In this document: positions 9,901 to 16,552 of the stretch, piece by piece | Layout of the letters: every line of letters starts with the position of its first letter | Numbering within the stretch: position 1 is the first letter of the stretch | Assembly (NCBI GenBank): GCA_022736595.1 | Contig: DZDC01000007.1 | Location: 1-34,028, forward strand | Reading direction: 5' to 3' | DNA from: Draconibacterium orientale | GTDB taxonomy: Bacteria; Bacteroidota; Bacteroidia; Bacteroidales; UBA1556 | Length of the DNA stretch: 34,028 nt | Notes under the pieces: model-generated | The model's database searches: none | Seen by the model: the letters and a program-made list of their open reading frames with translations, nothing else | Told to the model about the DNA's origin: nothing | Translations under genes and position numbers: made by a program

Positions 9901-10171
9901 CGACACTCACCCCTAAGGGAGCAATCCCATCTTCCACATTGAAATTTGTAAAACGTTCTCCATCAAATTTACTTAGACCGCTTTGGGTTCCTATCCATAT
10001 AAACCCGTCTGAAGTTTGAATTATCGACTTGACTTTGGTATGACCAAGACCTTGTTTTACATTATAGTTTTCAAAAAAATACTGCTGAGCTTGGACTTTC
10101 AATCCACACGCAACCAACAATATTAAAAAATTCAAAACAAAAATCGAATTAAAGACTATATGCTTTTTCAT
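6941..10171 (-). CDS. Propeller sensor fused to SpoIIE/PP2C-type Ser/Thr phosphatase (SiaA-like role)
   Basis: A 1076-residue membrane signalling protein. Residues 1-28 are a signal peptide/anchor. Residues about 35-640 are a string of two-component-regulator propeller repeats, with blades marked by FIWIGTQSG, FWVGTYNGG, TWVGTHGGG, MWIGTWGGG and VWVGTYDG, predicted to lie in the periplasm. Residues about 685-747 are a Y_Y_Y domain, 752-773 a transmembrane helix, 774-820 a coiled coil. Residues about 838-1076 are a SpoIIE/PP2C phosphatase with all metal-binding positions: DIVSGD (847-852), DCTGHG (869-874), DGLD (925-928), STDG (Asp1014) and the terminal DD (1067-1068). It should dephosphorylate the SiaC-type protein when the propeller senses its signal. 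Pseudomonas SiaA has a different sensor with a HAMP linker. No promoter box is seen in the 87 bp upstream. Confidence 0.92.
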   Translation of the reverse strand: MKKHIVFNSIFVLNFLILLVACGLKVQAQQYFFENYNVKQGLGHTKVKSIIQTSDGFIWIGTQSGLSKFDGERFTNFNVEDGIAPLGVSVVYTDSNEAIWVGHFSGGLSVYRNKKFQQIVLKKVKGDITDIKVDKNGRLYIATLESGVYCIDDPNAKIIHVDTILNESNGLSNNVFSMSNSPSLGMLFVTRYGVKYLNSKTNKYEFVNEMFFNWPQYFSIIKVHEDNKGGFWVGTYNGGLYYYSNINAVPKIYDQRDGLASNWVSEIFTDQYHRTWVGTHGGGISLFHEGKITTFNEANGLIDDKINCITSDREGNVLIGTYSKGLLIFKGFAFRNYYQMSNNKPVQIQSIASVDNEYWFGSNVGVYIAKVENEKVSSLKTIVKDDIDLQSNDIRFIKKDKLGNMWIGTWGGGVSYYSVKAKRMKLALDLTNMIMMSTNSANVTAMEIDGKDHVWVGTYDGLLYYEPESGRLERLTQSSGLVNNDISALYYDSEGVLWVGHREKGLTKIKGSDVKPYSFGVNITPTAIFGNEASLWVGTEGMGLYLVKNKTIKSHFTLENGLRSNLISGLALDKIGNLIIGTNNGLNVYNLKTNDLQFFDANTGFIGVEVKPSAVYIDSKGLIWCGTSAGVTEINTKLLTINKLEPITLITRLRVNLQDVEMTDQLVFSYTQNSILIDFKSICISDASKVAYKVRLLGAQNEWQPSTNQTYANFPALPPGDYVFEVMAQNNNGIWNKVPQQLKFTIRPPFWQTLWFYTLAALVLIISIVIFVKVRERQLKQEKAELEQKVKERTIEISHKNELLAQKNKDITDSINYAQRIQRAVLPPHDTMAKVLSAFHVFYRPKDIVSGDFHWNTFYKQRLIVAAADCTGHGVPGAFMSMISISSLNKVVKEKQITDPAEILNHMRTDIITDLKQSGDTQSKDGLDIALLSIDPKTRNVKFAGAYNSLYIVKSHEVDESKIDFEFGYSVFQNRLIEVKADRMPIGVSERMNIPFTTKELQLEEGDCLYISTDGYIDQFGGADGKKLMSKRFKELLLQLPQKMGEESNQILDNQLIKWRGSIEQIDDVLVIGIRL

Positions 10172-10211
10172 GGGAAAGAAATTCGTTTGGTTGAGCTTAG
10201 TAGTGCTAAAA

Positions 10212-10243
10212 CAAAAAGGAGAAGGGGTTGTCCTTCTCCTTTT
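10212..10243 (-). terminator. Rho-independent terminator after the TPR/caspase gene
   Basis: A perfect 12-bp stem (arms 10214-10225 and 10232-10243, reading AAAAGGAGAAGG on either strand's 5' side) with a 6-nt loop is followed on the minus strand by TGTTTT. It ends only 15 bp after the stop codon of the TPR/caspase gene. Only 42 bp remain before the propeller-phosphatase start, and no promoter motif is visible there. Confidence 0.8.
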
Positions 10244-10258
10244 CTATTTAAAAACCGA

Positions 10259-12607
10259 TTATTTGCGTATAAAAAAGAACGTTCCATTTTCATCAGCCAG
10301 CCCATCGATTTTTCCAAACTGGGGAGCTTGCTGGTTGTTCTTGACTACTGCTGATTTTACAGATTTAACAATGGACTCGATAGGGATACAGGAATTGGGA
10401 TTATGAATAAGTGAATTAGCAAAGGTTTTGGTAAATTGAGAGTTATCGGAGGCTAATTCGTAGCCAGCAGAACTAAATACCTGGCTCGACTTAAACTTTG
10501 TAGCTTTCCAATCGGCACAGTCTCTTTCAATAATATCTGATCTCATTGCTTGATAAAAAGAAGGCCCAGATTCACAAGCATCGGTAATTACCAACGTATG
10601 AGTGATGACAGAGCTGTAGCTATTCATAGAGGCTTTAAGGGCAGTGATATTAAAATAAGTAAATTCGTCATCAGTTTTGCCGTCAACAGGAATCCAATAT
10701 CCAGTGCTATTTATAAATTTCCCATGACCCGCGTACCATACAATGATGGAGCTAACCCTATTCTTAATTACTAGATCGCGCAATTCGATGGAAAAGAATT
10801 TCTCCATTTGATTTTTGGTCATATTCCTCTTATGAATCACATTATTGATGTTGTAGTTAGATAGTGCCGATTTCATCATGGTGATATCTTTTGTGGGGCC
10901 ACTAAGCGAAGCAAATGTGCTATACTCTGAATTTTCTATAAATACAACCCATGTTTTTCCCATTGGATTTTCGGTAGCAATAGCCGCTCCCTCTCGATTA
11001 AGAAGAAATTCCTTAATGGATTTATTTCCATAAATATCTATAACCTCAACGGTAATTTTAGTCTTATTTGCAATGCTAACCGTAGCCGCAAAAGCAGGAT
11101 TCAAAGTGGAAGGAATATAGCTTGCATTTACACTATCGATCTGAACACTAGCAATCTTACTTTCATCGGTAATTGCACCTTCGATAAACAAACTGTTGGT
11201 ATTGGCTTCGAGGTAAATTTGTCCATCGTCAGAAGGAACGGGCGATATCAAAGCAATTATTGGGGCATTAATTTCGGTACGTTCGATGGGATAAACATCG
11301 GCACGAACGTTATCATAAACATCCTTGGCGACAATCTTAATTTCAGTAGCTTCAGCCACATTAATATTGGCTACAAATTCGTTAATTCGAGAGGTACTAT
11401 CAAACTTTACATCCACACCATTAATCGAAAACGATTTTATTGGGCTTTGATCATCTACTCTTCCAACAATTTCTTGAACTTCCTTACCTTTGATAATTTG
11501 CATTTTCTTGGAAGCATTAATTACTGGTGCATCAATAACTATAACAGGTTTTGCATTCTCTCTTTTAAGCTCAAATAGTCTAACTTCTGCATCAGCAATC
11601 ATTTTTACTGCAGCAGCATCGGTTAGACCTAAGGTTTTCAATTTTTCATAGTCTGCTATTGCTTTATCAAAATTCTGAATTTCCTCGTACGAAGCAGCTC
11701 TATTAAAATAAGCAGGATAATATTGTGGATCGAGGCTCATGACACTCGTAAAGTCATTAATAGCACTGGTATGTTGTTTGAAGTCGTAATAAATACCCCC
11801 GCGTTTGAAAAATACATCTTTCAAAAAAGGATCGTTGGGATATAATACTATTATCTGGGATAAATCGTTGATGGCATTAATATAATCCATTTTCTTGTGA
11901 TAAGCTAAGGCTCTAATCCAATAAGCTTGCATACTGCGTTGATCGATACCCATGGCTGAATTGGCACTCATTATCGTTTGGTCGAATAGATTTTGATAAA
12001 AATAAGTATTAGCTAATCCTAAATATCCTTCAATGTTTTTTGGATCCATACCAATGGCCAATTGATAATAATTTTGAGCATCAACATACTTTTGGCTTGC
12101 ATAAAGAACCGTGGCTTTGTCAAAATAGGCTTGATAGTTCTTTTTAACTTCAAGTGCTTTGTTTGCAGTTTCGAGTGCTTCATCAAATCTACTCATTGCG
12201 TGCAACGACATCACTTTGTAATGAAATGCTGGCAAACTTTTCTTATCTAAAAGTAAAGTTTTATCAGCATATTTAACTGAACTTTCATATTGATTCAAAG
12301 TGTATGAAATCTCAGTCAATTTTAAAGTGTACTCCTCAGATTTTGGGTCAAGGATGGATGCACGTTCGTAGTCTAAAAGTGCTTTATTTAACTCAGTAAT
12401 ATTTACATAAGCTTTAGCACGCGCTACAAAAGCATCCGCATTATTAGGTTCAAGTTCTAAGGCTTTAGTAAAATTCTCAATTGCATCTTGGTAGCTTTTA
12501 CTTTCAGCAAAGGTTTCACCAGTTTTTAAAAACTTCTTTGCATTTTGACCATACAAAATAGTGGTAGTCAATAGTAAAATAATTAGGAAGGGTATTTGTG
12601 ATTTCAT
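10259..12607 (-). CDS. Secreted TPR-repeat protein with C-terminal caspase-like (C14) domain
   Basis: A 782-residue protein. Residues 1-20 are a signal peptide (hydrophobic run ending LYGQ). Residues about 23-340 are tandem TPR units (for example AIENFTKALELEPNNADAF, AINDFTSVMSLDPQYYPAY). Residues about 355-540 are a beta-rich linker with two similar segments (IVGRVDDQSPI...VKIVAKDVYDN-like and IEGAITDESKI...VEVIDIYGNK), probably Ig-like folds. Residues about 551-782 are a caspase/metacaspase p20-like domain: WVVFIEN strand, SGPTKDITMMKSAL helix, catalytic His628 in WYAGHG and catalytic Cys678 in TDACESG. Both catalytic residues are kept, so it is probably an active Cys peptidase or a peptide-binding homologue in the periplasm. 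It lies directly upstream of the Sia-like operon on the same strand, separated by a terminator. Its substrate and role are unknown. Confidence 0.9.
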   Translation of the reverse strand: MKSQIPFLIILLLTTTILYGQNAKKFLKTGETFAESKSYQDAIENFTKALELEPNNADAFVARAKAYVNITELNKALLDYERASILDPKSEEYTLKLTEISYTLNQYESSVKYADKTLLLDKKSLPAFHYKVMSLHAMSRFDEALETANKALEVKKNYQAYFDKATVLYASQKYVDAQNYYQLAIGMDPKNIEGYLGLANTYFYQNLFDQTIMSANSAMGIDQRSMQAYWIRALAYHKKMDYINAINDLSQIIVLYPNDPFLKDVFFKRGGIYYDFKQHTSAINDFTSVMSLDPQYYPAYFNRAASYEEIQNFDKAIADYEKLKTLGLTDAAAVKMIADAEVRLFELKRENAKPVIVIDAPVINASKKMQIIKGKEVQEIVGRVDDQSPIKSFSINGVDVKFDSTSRINEFVANINVAEATEIKIVAKDVYDNVRADVYPIERTEINAPIIALISPVPSDDGQIYLEANTNSLFIEGAITDESKIASVQIDSVNASYIPSTLNPAFAATVSIANKTKITVEVIDIYGNKSIKEFLLNREGAAIATENPMGKTWVVFIENSEYSTFASLSGPTKDITMMKSALSNYNINNVIHKRNMTKNQMEKFFSIELRDLVIKNRVSSIIVWYAGHGKFINSTGYWIPVDGKTDDEFTYFNITALKASMNSYSSVITHTLVITDACESGPSFYQAMRSDIIERDCADWKATKFKSSQVFSSAGYELASDNSQFTKTFANSLIHNPNSCIPIESIVKSVKSAVVKNNQQAPQFGKIDGLADENGTFFFIRK

Positions 12608-12648
12608 AAGAAAATTATTATTATAATTGATATATACACTTAAGGTTG

Positions 12649-12656
12649 CAAATATA
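12649..12656 (-). promoter_or_regulatory. Candidate -7 box for the TPR/caspase gene
   Basis: On the minus strand this reads TATATTTG, matching TAnnTTTG, about 42 bp before the start codon. No TTG is found at the preferred spacing. The 139-bp gap between this gene and pyrH holds nothing else that I can see. Confidence 0.35.
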
Positions 12657-12746
12657 GGTCAAACGAAAAGCAAATAGCATTCAAAAATGTAAATAATTAT
12701 CATTAAAGGCAAAAACGGGCAAAATACCTATGCCCCTGATTCTGTA

Positions 12747-13454
12747 CTAATCAGCAATAATAGTCCCCATTGGTTTACCTTGAACCACTTTTAAGAGCTC
12801 ATCTTTACGGTTCATATTAAAAACATAGATTGGCAAATGATTTTCTTGACAAAGAGTGAAGGAAGTTAAATCCATGATTGCCAATCGTTTTTCGTAGGCT
12901 TCAGTAAAACTGAGCTTTTGATATTTTACTGCATCCTGGAATTTTTCAGGATCCTTATCATAAACACCATCCACTCGAGTTCCTTTAAGGATGACGTCTG
13001 CTTTAATTTCTATTGCACGCAGTGCACTTGCGGTGTCCGTTGTAAAATATGGGTTACCTGTTCCTCCACTGATTATTACAATTTTCCCATCTTCCATATA
13101 TGAAATAGCCCTTTTACTGCTCATGCGTTCAGCAATGGGGTCAATTTCCAATCCCCCTAAAAGTTTAGTTGCAATTCCTAATTTCTCAATGGCACCTTGA
13201 ATAGCCATAGAGTTAATTACGGTGGCCAACATTCCCATATAATCGCCTTGAACTCGATCAAGACCTTGGCTTGCTCCTTTTAATCCTCTGAAAATATTAC
13301 CACCACCAATAACAATAGCAATTTGAATTCCAGATTGATACGCTTTTTCAATTTCCAAGGCATAGTCATTCAATCGTTGTGGATCAATACCATATTGTTG
13401 GTCACCCATTAATGCTTCGCCGCTGAGTTTTAGAAGGATTCTATTAAATTTCAT
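12747..13454 (-). CDS. pyrH: UMP kinase
   Basis: A 235-residue cytoplasmic enzyme of the amino-acid-kinase family that converts UMP to UDP with ATP. The N-terminal LLKLSGEAL motif (residues 7-15), the VIGGGNIFRG phosphate loop (about 48-57), the GTGNPYFTTDTAS segment and the C-terminal GTII ending are typical, and the length is normal for bacterial PyrH. It follows tsf in the rplM-rpsI-rpsB-tsf cluster, a common arrangement, but a strong terminator after tsf and a -7 box just upstream suggest that it is mainly transcribed on its own. Confidence 0.96.
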   Translation of the reverse strand: MKFNRILLKLSGEALMGDQQYGIDPQRLNDYALEIEKAYQSGIQIAIVIGGGNIFRGLKGASQGLDRVQGDYMGMLATVINSMAIQGAIEKLGIATKLLGGLEIDPIAERMSSKRAISYMEDGKIVIISGGTGNPYFTTDTASALRAIEIKADVILKGTRVDGVYDKDPEKFQDAVKYQKLSFTEAYEKRLAIMDLTSFTLCQENHLPIYVFNMNRKDELLKVVQGKPMGTIIAD

Positions 13455-13540
13455 TATTTTGATTATTTGAATATTATAAAAGAAAATTGTCTATCGAGGT
13501 GATTGATTTACCAATCCTAAGCATCATAAATACTTCTGTA

Positions 13541-13548
13541 CAAAGATA
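13541..13548 (-). promoter_or_regulatory. Candidate -7 box for pyrH
   Basis: On the minus strand this reads TATCTTTG (TAnnTTTG), about 87 bp before the pyrH start and just downstream of the tsf terminator. No good -33 element is visible. Confidence 0.4.
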
Positions 13549-13581
13549 CAAAAGCTCTTTAACTGCGATGAAGTTTTTAAA

Positions 13582-13613
13582 ACAAAAAAAAACCATCCGT
13601 AAACGGATGGTTT
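13582..13613 (-). terminator. Rho-independent terminator after tsf
   Basis: On the minus strand, a perfect 10-bp stem (13613-13604 with 13599-13590, AAACCATCCG and complement) with a 4-nt loop is followed by a long T run. It closes the ribosomal protein/tsf transcript 22 bp after the tsf stop. Confidence 0.92.
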
Positions 13614-13635
13614 CGCTTGTATTTTGTGTAAATTC

Positions 13636-14466
13636 TTACAAGGCTACGCGGTAAAACTCGGTAACGGTAAGATTTTTATCGGCAGATTTAAGATACTGAT
13701 CAACAGTCATTTTATTATCGCGAACAAAGTCTTGAGCAAGAAGTGTATTTTCTTTATAGAATTTATTCAATTTACCTAAAGCAATCTTTTCAAGCATAGC
13801 TTCAGGTTTACCTTCTTGACGAGCTTGATCCTTACCAATTTCGATTTCTTTCTGAATGGTAGCATCATCTACACCACTTTTATCAAGGGCGATGGGAGCC
13901 ATTGCTGCAATTTGCATATTTACTTCTTTTCCAATAGTTTGGATATCAGCAACGTTGGGCATATTTAGGCCCATGATGGTAGCTAAGCGATTTCCTGGAT
14001 GGATGTAGGAAAATACGATGGGTGCAGTTATGGTTTTAAAGTCCACAATATCGATTTTCTCACCAATTTTTGCCAATTGGTCCAAAATCATATCTTGAAT
14101 AGAGATACCATTGATAGTAGTAGCTTTAAGTACTTCTACACTTTGAATTTTCAATTCGGCAGCTTTCTCGCAAATATCGGTAACGAATTTTACGAAAGCA
14201 TCGTTTTTGGCAACGAAATCGGTTTCACAGCTAATACGAACAATTGCTCCATACTGTTTGTCATCAGCTAATTTAGCAATGATAACACCTTCAGCAGCAT
14301 CACGATCAGCGCGTTTATCGGCCACTTTTTGACCCTTTTTACGAAGTATTTCAATTGCTTTCTCAGAATCGCCATCGGCTTCAGTAAGAGCAACTTTACA
14401 ATCCATCATTCCGGCTCCGGTAATTTTACGAAGCTCATTAACTTGAGTGGCAGTGATATTAGCCAT
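13636..14466 (-). CDS. tsf: Elongation factor Ts
   Basis: A 276-residue nucleotide-exchange factor for EF-Tu. The N-terminal UBA-like domain carries the signature ELRKITGAGMMDCKVAL (about residues 12-28), followed by GDSEKAIEILRKKG. The core contains the ISCETDFVAKNDAF motif (about 78-91) that contacts EF-Tu, and VADIQTIGKEVNMQIAA lies further on. Length agrees with family members. It begins 28 bp after rpsB, the usual gene order, and is followed by a strong terminator. Confidence 0.97.
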   Translation of the reverse strand: MANITATQVNELRKITGAGMMDCKVALTEADGDSEKAIEILRKKGQKVADKRADRDAAEGVIIAKLADDKQYGAIVRISCETDFVAKNDAFVKFVTDICEKAAELKIQSVEVLKATTINGISIQDMILDQLAKIGEKIDIVDFKTITAPIVFSYIHPGNRLATIMGLNMPNVADIQTIGKEVNMQIAAMAPIALDKSGVDDATIQKEIEIGKDQARQEGKPEAMLEKIALGKLNKFYKENTLLAQDFVRDNKMTVDQYLKSADKNLTVTEFYRVAL

Positions 14467-14494
14467 TTTATAATGTTTTATAGATTAATAAATA

Positions 14495-15253
14495 CTAGTT
14501 TTCAGTATCGTTTTTGGCTTGACTTTCGGCTTTGGGTTGATCATCAACCTTTTTATCCTTATCAAATTTGCGTTCAGCAGCACCTTCTTCAATAGCAGCA
14601 CAAATGGTATCAACGATTAAGAAGATTGATTTGGAAGCATCATCATTAGCAGGGATTACGAAATCTACAAGATTTGGATTAGAGTTGGTATCCACCATAG
14701 CAAAAACTGGGATATCTAATTTTTTAGCTTCAGCCACAGCGATATGTTCTTTAACGATATCAACGATAAACAATGCAGAAGGAAGACGTGATAGGTCAGA
14801 AATACTTCCTAAGTTTTTGTCAAGTTTAGCACGTTCGCGGCTAAGTTGTAGGCGCTCGCGTTTTGAAAGGCTGGTAAAAGCAGTGTCTTTCATCAACTTG
14901 TCGATGTTATCCATTTTCTTTACAGCTTTACGAATGGTAGCAAAGTTAGTAAGCATACCACCGGGCCAACGCTCAGTAACGTAAGGCATTCCTGATTGTT
15001 TTACGCGATCGGCTACGATATCTTTAGCTTGCTTTTTAGTAGCAACGAAAAGAATTTTACGACCAGACTTTGCAATTTGCTTAGCAGCGGCAGCAGCTTG
15101 TTCGAGTAGAACTTCAGTTTTATGAAGGTCAATGATGTGAATACCATTTTTCTCCATAAAAATATAGGGAGCCATGTTGGGATTCCATTTGCGTTTTAGG
15201 TGACCGAAATGTACGCCAGCATCAAGCAGCGTATCAAAATTTACTTTAGACAT
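14495..15253 (-). CDS. rpsB: 30S ribosomal protein S2 (uS2)
   Basis: A 252-residue S2 protein, with the signature segments FDTLLDAGVHFGHLKRKWNP near the start, IIDLHKTEVLLEQA, ILFVATKKQAKDIV, RWPGGMLTNFATI and PVFAMVDTNSNPNLVDFVIP. An acidic/basic low-complexity tail (DKDKKVDDQPKAESQAKNDTEN) follows residue 230, common in this phylum. I chose ATG at 15253 (MSKVNFDT). The frame stays open upstream to 15310, but that adds a non-conserved 19-residue leader that lies in the intergenic hairpin region. The gene is followed by tsf after 28 bp. Confidence 0.96.
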   Translation of the reverse strand: MSKVNFDTLLDAGVHFGHLKRKWNPNMAPYIFMEKNGIHIIDLHKTEVLLEQAAAAAKQIAKSGRKILFVATKKQAKDIVADRVKQSGMPYVTERWPGGMLTNFATIRKAVKKMDNIDKLMKDTAFTSLSKRERLQLSRERAKLDKNLGSISDLSRLPSALFIVDIVKEHIAVAEAKKLDIPVFAMVDTNSNPNLVDFVIPANDDASKSIFLIVDTICAAIEEGAAERKFDKDKKVDDQPKAESQAKNDTEN

Positions 15254-15286
15254 AGTTTTAAATTTAAATTTGTTTACATTCTGTTT

Positions 15287-15368
15287 AAAAAACAACCTCT
15301 GGGTAGCCACTTATAAAACGGGTAGCCCCTTATAAAGAAGGTGAGTCCCAGAAGTTTAGATACTAAAC
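15287..15368 (-). promoter_or_regulatory. Attenuator-like structured leader between rpsI and rpsB
   Basis: On the minus strand, hairpin A (15368-15363 with 15359-15354, 6 bp, 3-nt loop) is followed by hairpin B (15356-15347 with 15303-15294, 10 bp with one G-U pair) and then G and six T (15292-15287). The two structures share bases 15356-15354, so they exclude each other. The large loop of hairpin B holds two tandem 19-bp copies (15301-15319 and 15320-15338, 16 of 19 identical, GGGTAGCC core). This looks like a partial terminator or an S2-responsive attenuator controlling rpsB-tsf. Confidence 0.5.
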
Positions 15369-15379
15369 AATAATATCGA

Positions 15380-15766
15380 TTAACGTTTGGAGAATTGGAA
15401 ACGTTTGCGTGCCTTTGGTTGACCGGGCTTTTTACGTTCTACCATACGAGGATCGCGACGAAGGAGACCTTCTTTTTTGAGGGCAGGACGATAGTTTTCG
15501 TCAATCTCAACTAAAGCGCGAGAGATGGCTAAGCGTAAAGCTTCAGCTTGACCGTTAATACCGCCACCATCAAGGTTAACCTTAACATCGTATTTACCAA
15601 TGTTATCGGTGATCAAGAAGGCTTGAGTAGCAACGTACTGAAGAATTCCAGTGGTAAAATACTCTTTGTAATCGCGGTTGTTAACGGTGATTTTGCCGTT
15701 ACCGGGTGTCATATAAATACGAGCTACAGCTGTCTTTCTACGACCGAGTTCATTGATTACTTCCAT
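15380..15766 (-). CDS. rpsI: 30S ribosomal protein S9 (uS9)
   Basis: A 128-residue S9 protein with the N-terminal GRRKTAVARIYMTPGNGKIT motif, the central DGGGINGQAEALRLAISRAL segment, and the C-terminal tail RDPRMVERKKPGQPKARKRF ending in FSKR, which reaches the P-site tRNA. It begins 2 bp after rplM, so the two are translationally linked as in most bacteria. Confidence 0.97.
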   Translation of the reverse strand: MEVINELGRRKTAVARIYMTPGNGKITVNNRDYKEYFTTGILQYVATQAFLITDNIGKYDVKVNLDGGGINGQAEALRLAISRALVEIDENYRPALKKEGLLRRDPRMVERKKPGQPKARKRFQFSKR

Positions 15767-15768
15767 GT

Positions 15769-16224
15769 TTATTTAAGATCTTTTAGGTTCAACAATTGTG
15801 GCTTTTGGGCTTCATGAGGATGGGTGTTACCTGCATAAACATGCAAATTACGATAGAGATCATCTCCTAATTTGTTTTTAGGAAGCATACCTCTTACTGC
15901 CATCTCAATGATGCTGATGGGTTTGGTGGTTAAAAGTTGTGCAGGTGTTGCAAAACGTTGACCACCAGGATAACCGGTGTGACGAACATAGACTTTATCA
16001 GTCATTTTTTTGCCCCTTAATACTACTTTTTCTGCATTGATAACAATCACATTGTCACCACAGTCCACATGAGGAGTGTAGTCAACTTTGTGTTTACCAC
16101 GAAGCAGGAATGCTACTTTTGAGGCCATACGACCAAGAGTAGCACCTTCAGCATCGATAAGAACCCAGTTTTTATGAACGGTTTCCTTATTTGCTGATAT
16201 TGTTTTATAACTCAAAGTGTTCAT
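15769..16224 (-). CDS. rplM: 50S ribosomal protein L13 (uL13)
   Basis: A 151-residue L13 protein with KNWVLIDAEGATLGRMAS (about residues 18-35), HVDCGDNVIVINAEKV, HTGYPGG, and AVRGMLPKNKLG near residues 114-125, then NLHVYAG with HPHEAQKP. The ATG start follows a long leader of about 180 nt running from the promoter at 16413-16444. First gene of rplM-rpsI-rpsB-tsf. Confidence 0.97.
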   Translation of the reverse strand: MNTLSYKTISANKETVHKNWVLIDAEGATLGRMASKVAFLLRGKHKVDYTPHVDCGDNVIVINAEKVVLRGKKMTDKVYVRHTGYPGGQRFATPAQLLTTKPISIIEMAVRGMLPKNKLGDDLYRNLHVYAGNTHPHEAQKPQLLNLKDLK

Positions 16225-16406
16225 TTGCTTTGCTTTAGATAAAAATTATTAAAATAAATAAATTTAACTTCCTTGGGCTGTGTCATTTGGGCAAAATTCA
16301 CCGGCTTATGGTGCACCATCACCATTTCTTTTCTAATTCCGGTTAAAACACTGCTTTTTGAAGTAATTCCCTGATTTAAAGCAAGATGTTTCACTTCCTT
16401 AAAATC
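16225..16406 (-). promoter_or_regulatory. Structured rplM 5' leader, candidate L13 autoregulatory element
   Basis: This is most of the 328-bp gap between rplM and typA. The predicted start site is near 16406, leaving about 180 nt of leader. On the minus strand I see a 7-bp stem (16397-16391 with 16366-16360, one G-U pair), an ACCGG/CCGGT stem (16343-16339 with 16304-16300), and inside it a direct repeat ATGGTGATGGTG (16325-16314) followed by its complement CACCAT (16313-16308). The long structured leader before the first r-protein gene suggests feedback control by L13; leader candidates upstream of rplM have been proposed in Bacteroidia. The match to that class was not computed. Confidence 0.45.
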
Positions 16407-16412
16407 GGGCTG

Positions 16413-16444
16413 CAAAATTAGAACTTATTTTTATATCTACCAAA
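16413..16444 (-). promoter_or_regulatory. Promoter of rplM-rpsI-rpsB-tsf
   Basis: On the minus strand, TTTG (16444-16441), a 20-nt spacer and TAATTTTG (16420-16413) match both halves of the Bacteroidota housekeeping promoter (TTTG, about 19-21 nt, TAnnTTTG). This is the clearest such promoter in the window, as expected for a ribosomal protein operon. Confidence 0.68.
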
Positions 16445-16526
16445 TGTTTACATAAATATTTTAGCTCCAAAATGGCCTTTTCGTTAAGATATATTATAAT
16501 GTCTATTTTTCGGGCCGATTTAATAC

Positions 16527-16534
16527 TACTTTTG
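16527..16534 (+). promoter_or_regulatory. Candidate -7 box for typA
   Basis: TACTTTTG fits TAnnTTTG and lies 18 bp before the typA ATG, so the transcript would have a leader of only about a dozen bases. The -33 element is not clear. Confidence 0.5.
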
Positions 16535-16552
16535 CCGCTCAAAAATTTGTAA

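Noticed and set aside
5373..10171. Classical SiaABCD or RsbUVW-type sigma-factor switch
   Set aside because: No GGDEF enzyme, no sigma factor and no STAS-domain antagonist is encoded; SiaB/SiaC matches are the better reading.
15254..15310. 19-residue N-terminal extension of S2
   Set aside because: Not conserved in S2, and the bases fall within the intergenic hairpin and T run; ATG at 15253 starts the conserved protein.
16221..16415. 64-codon frame overlapping the rplM start
   Set aside because: Its TTG start lies in the -7 box of the rplM promoter, so it would not be in the transcript; the region is better read as a structured leader.
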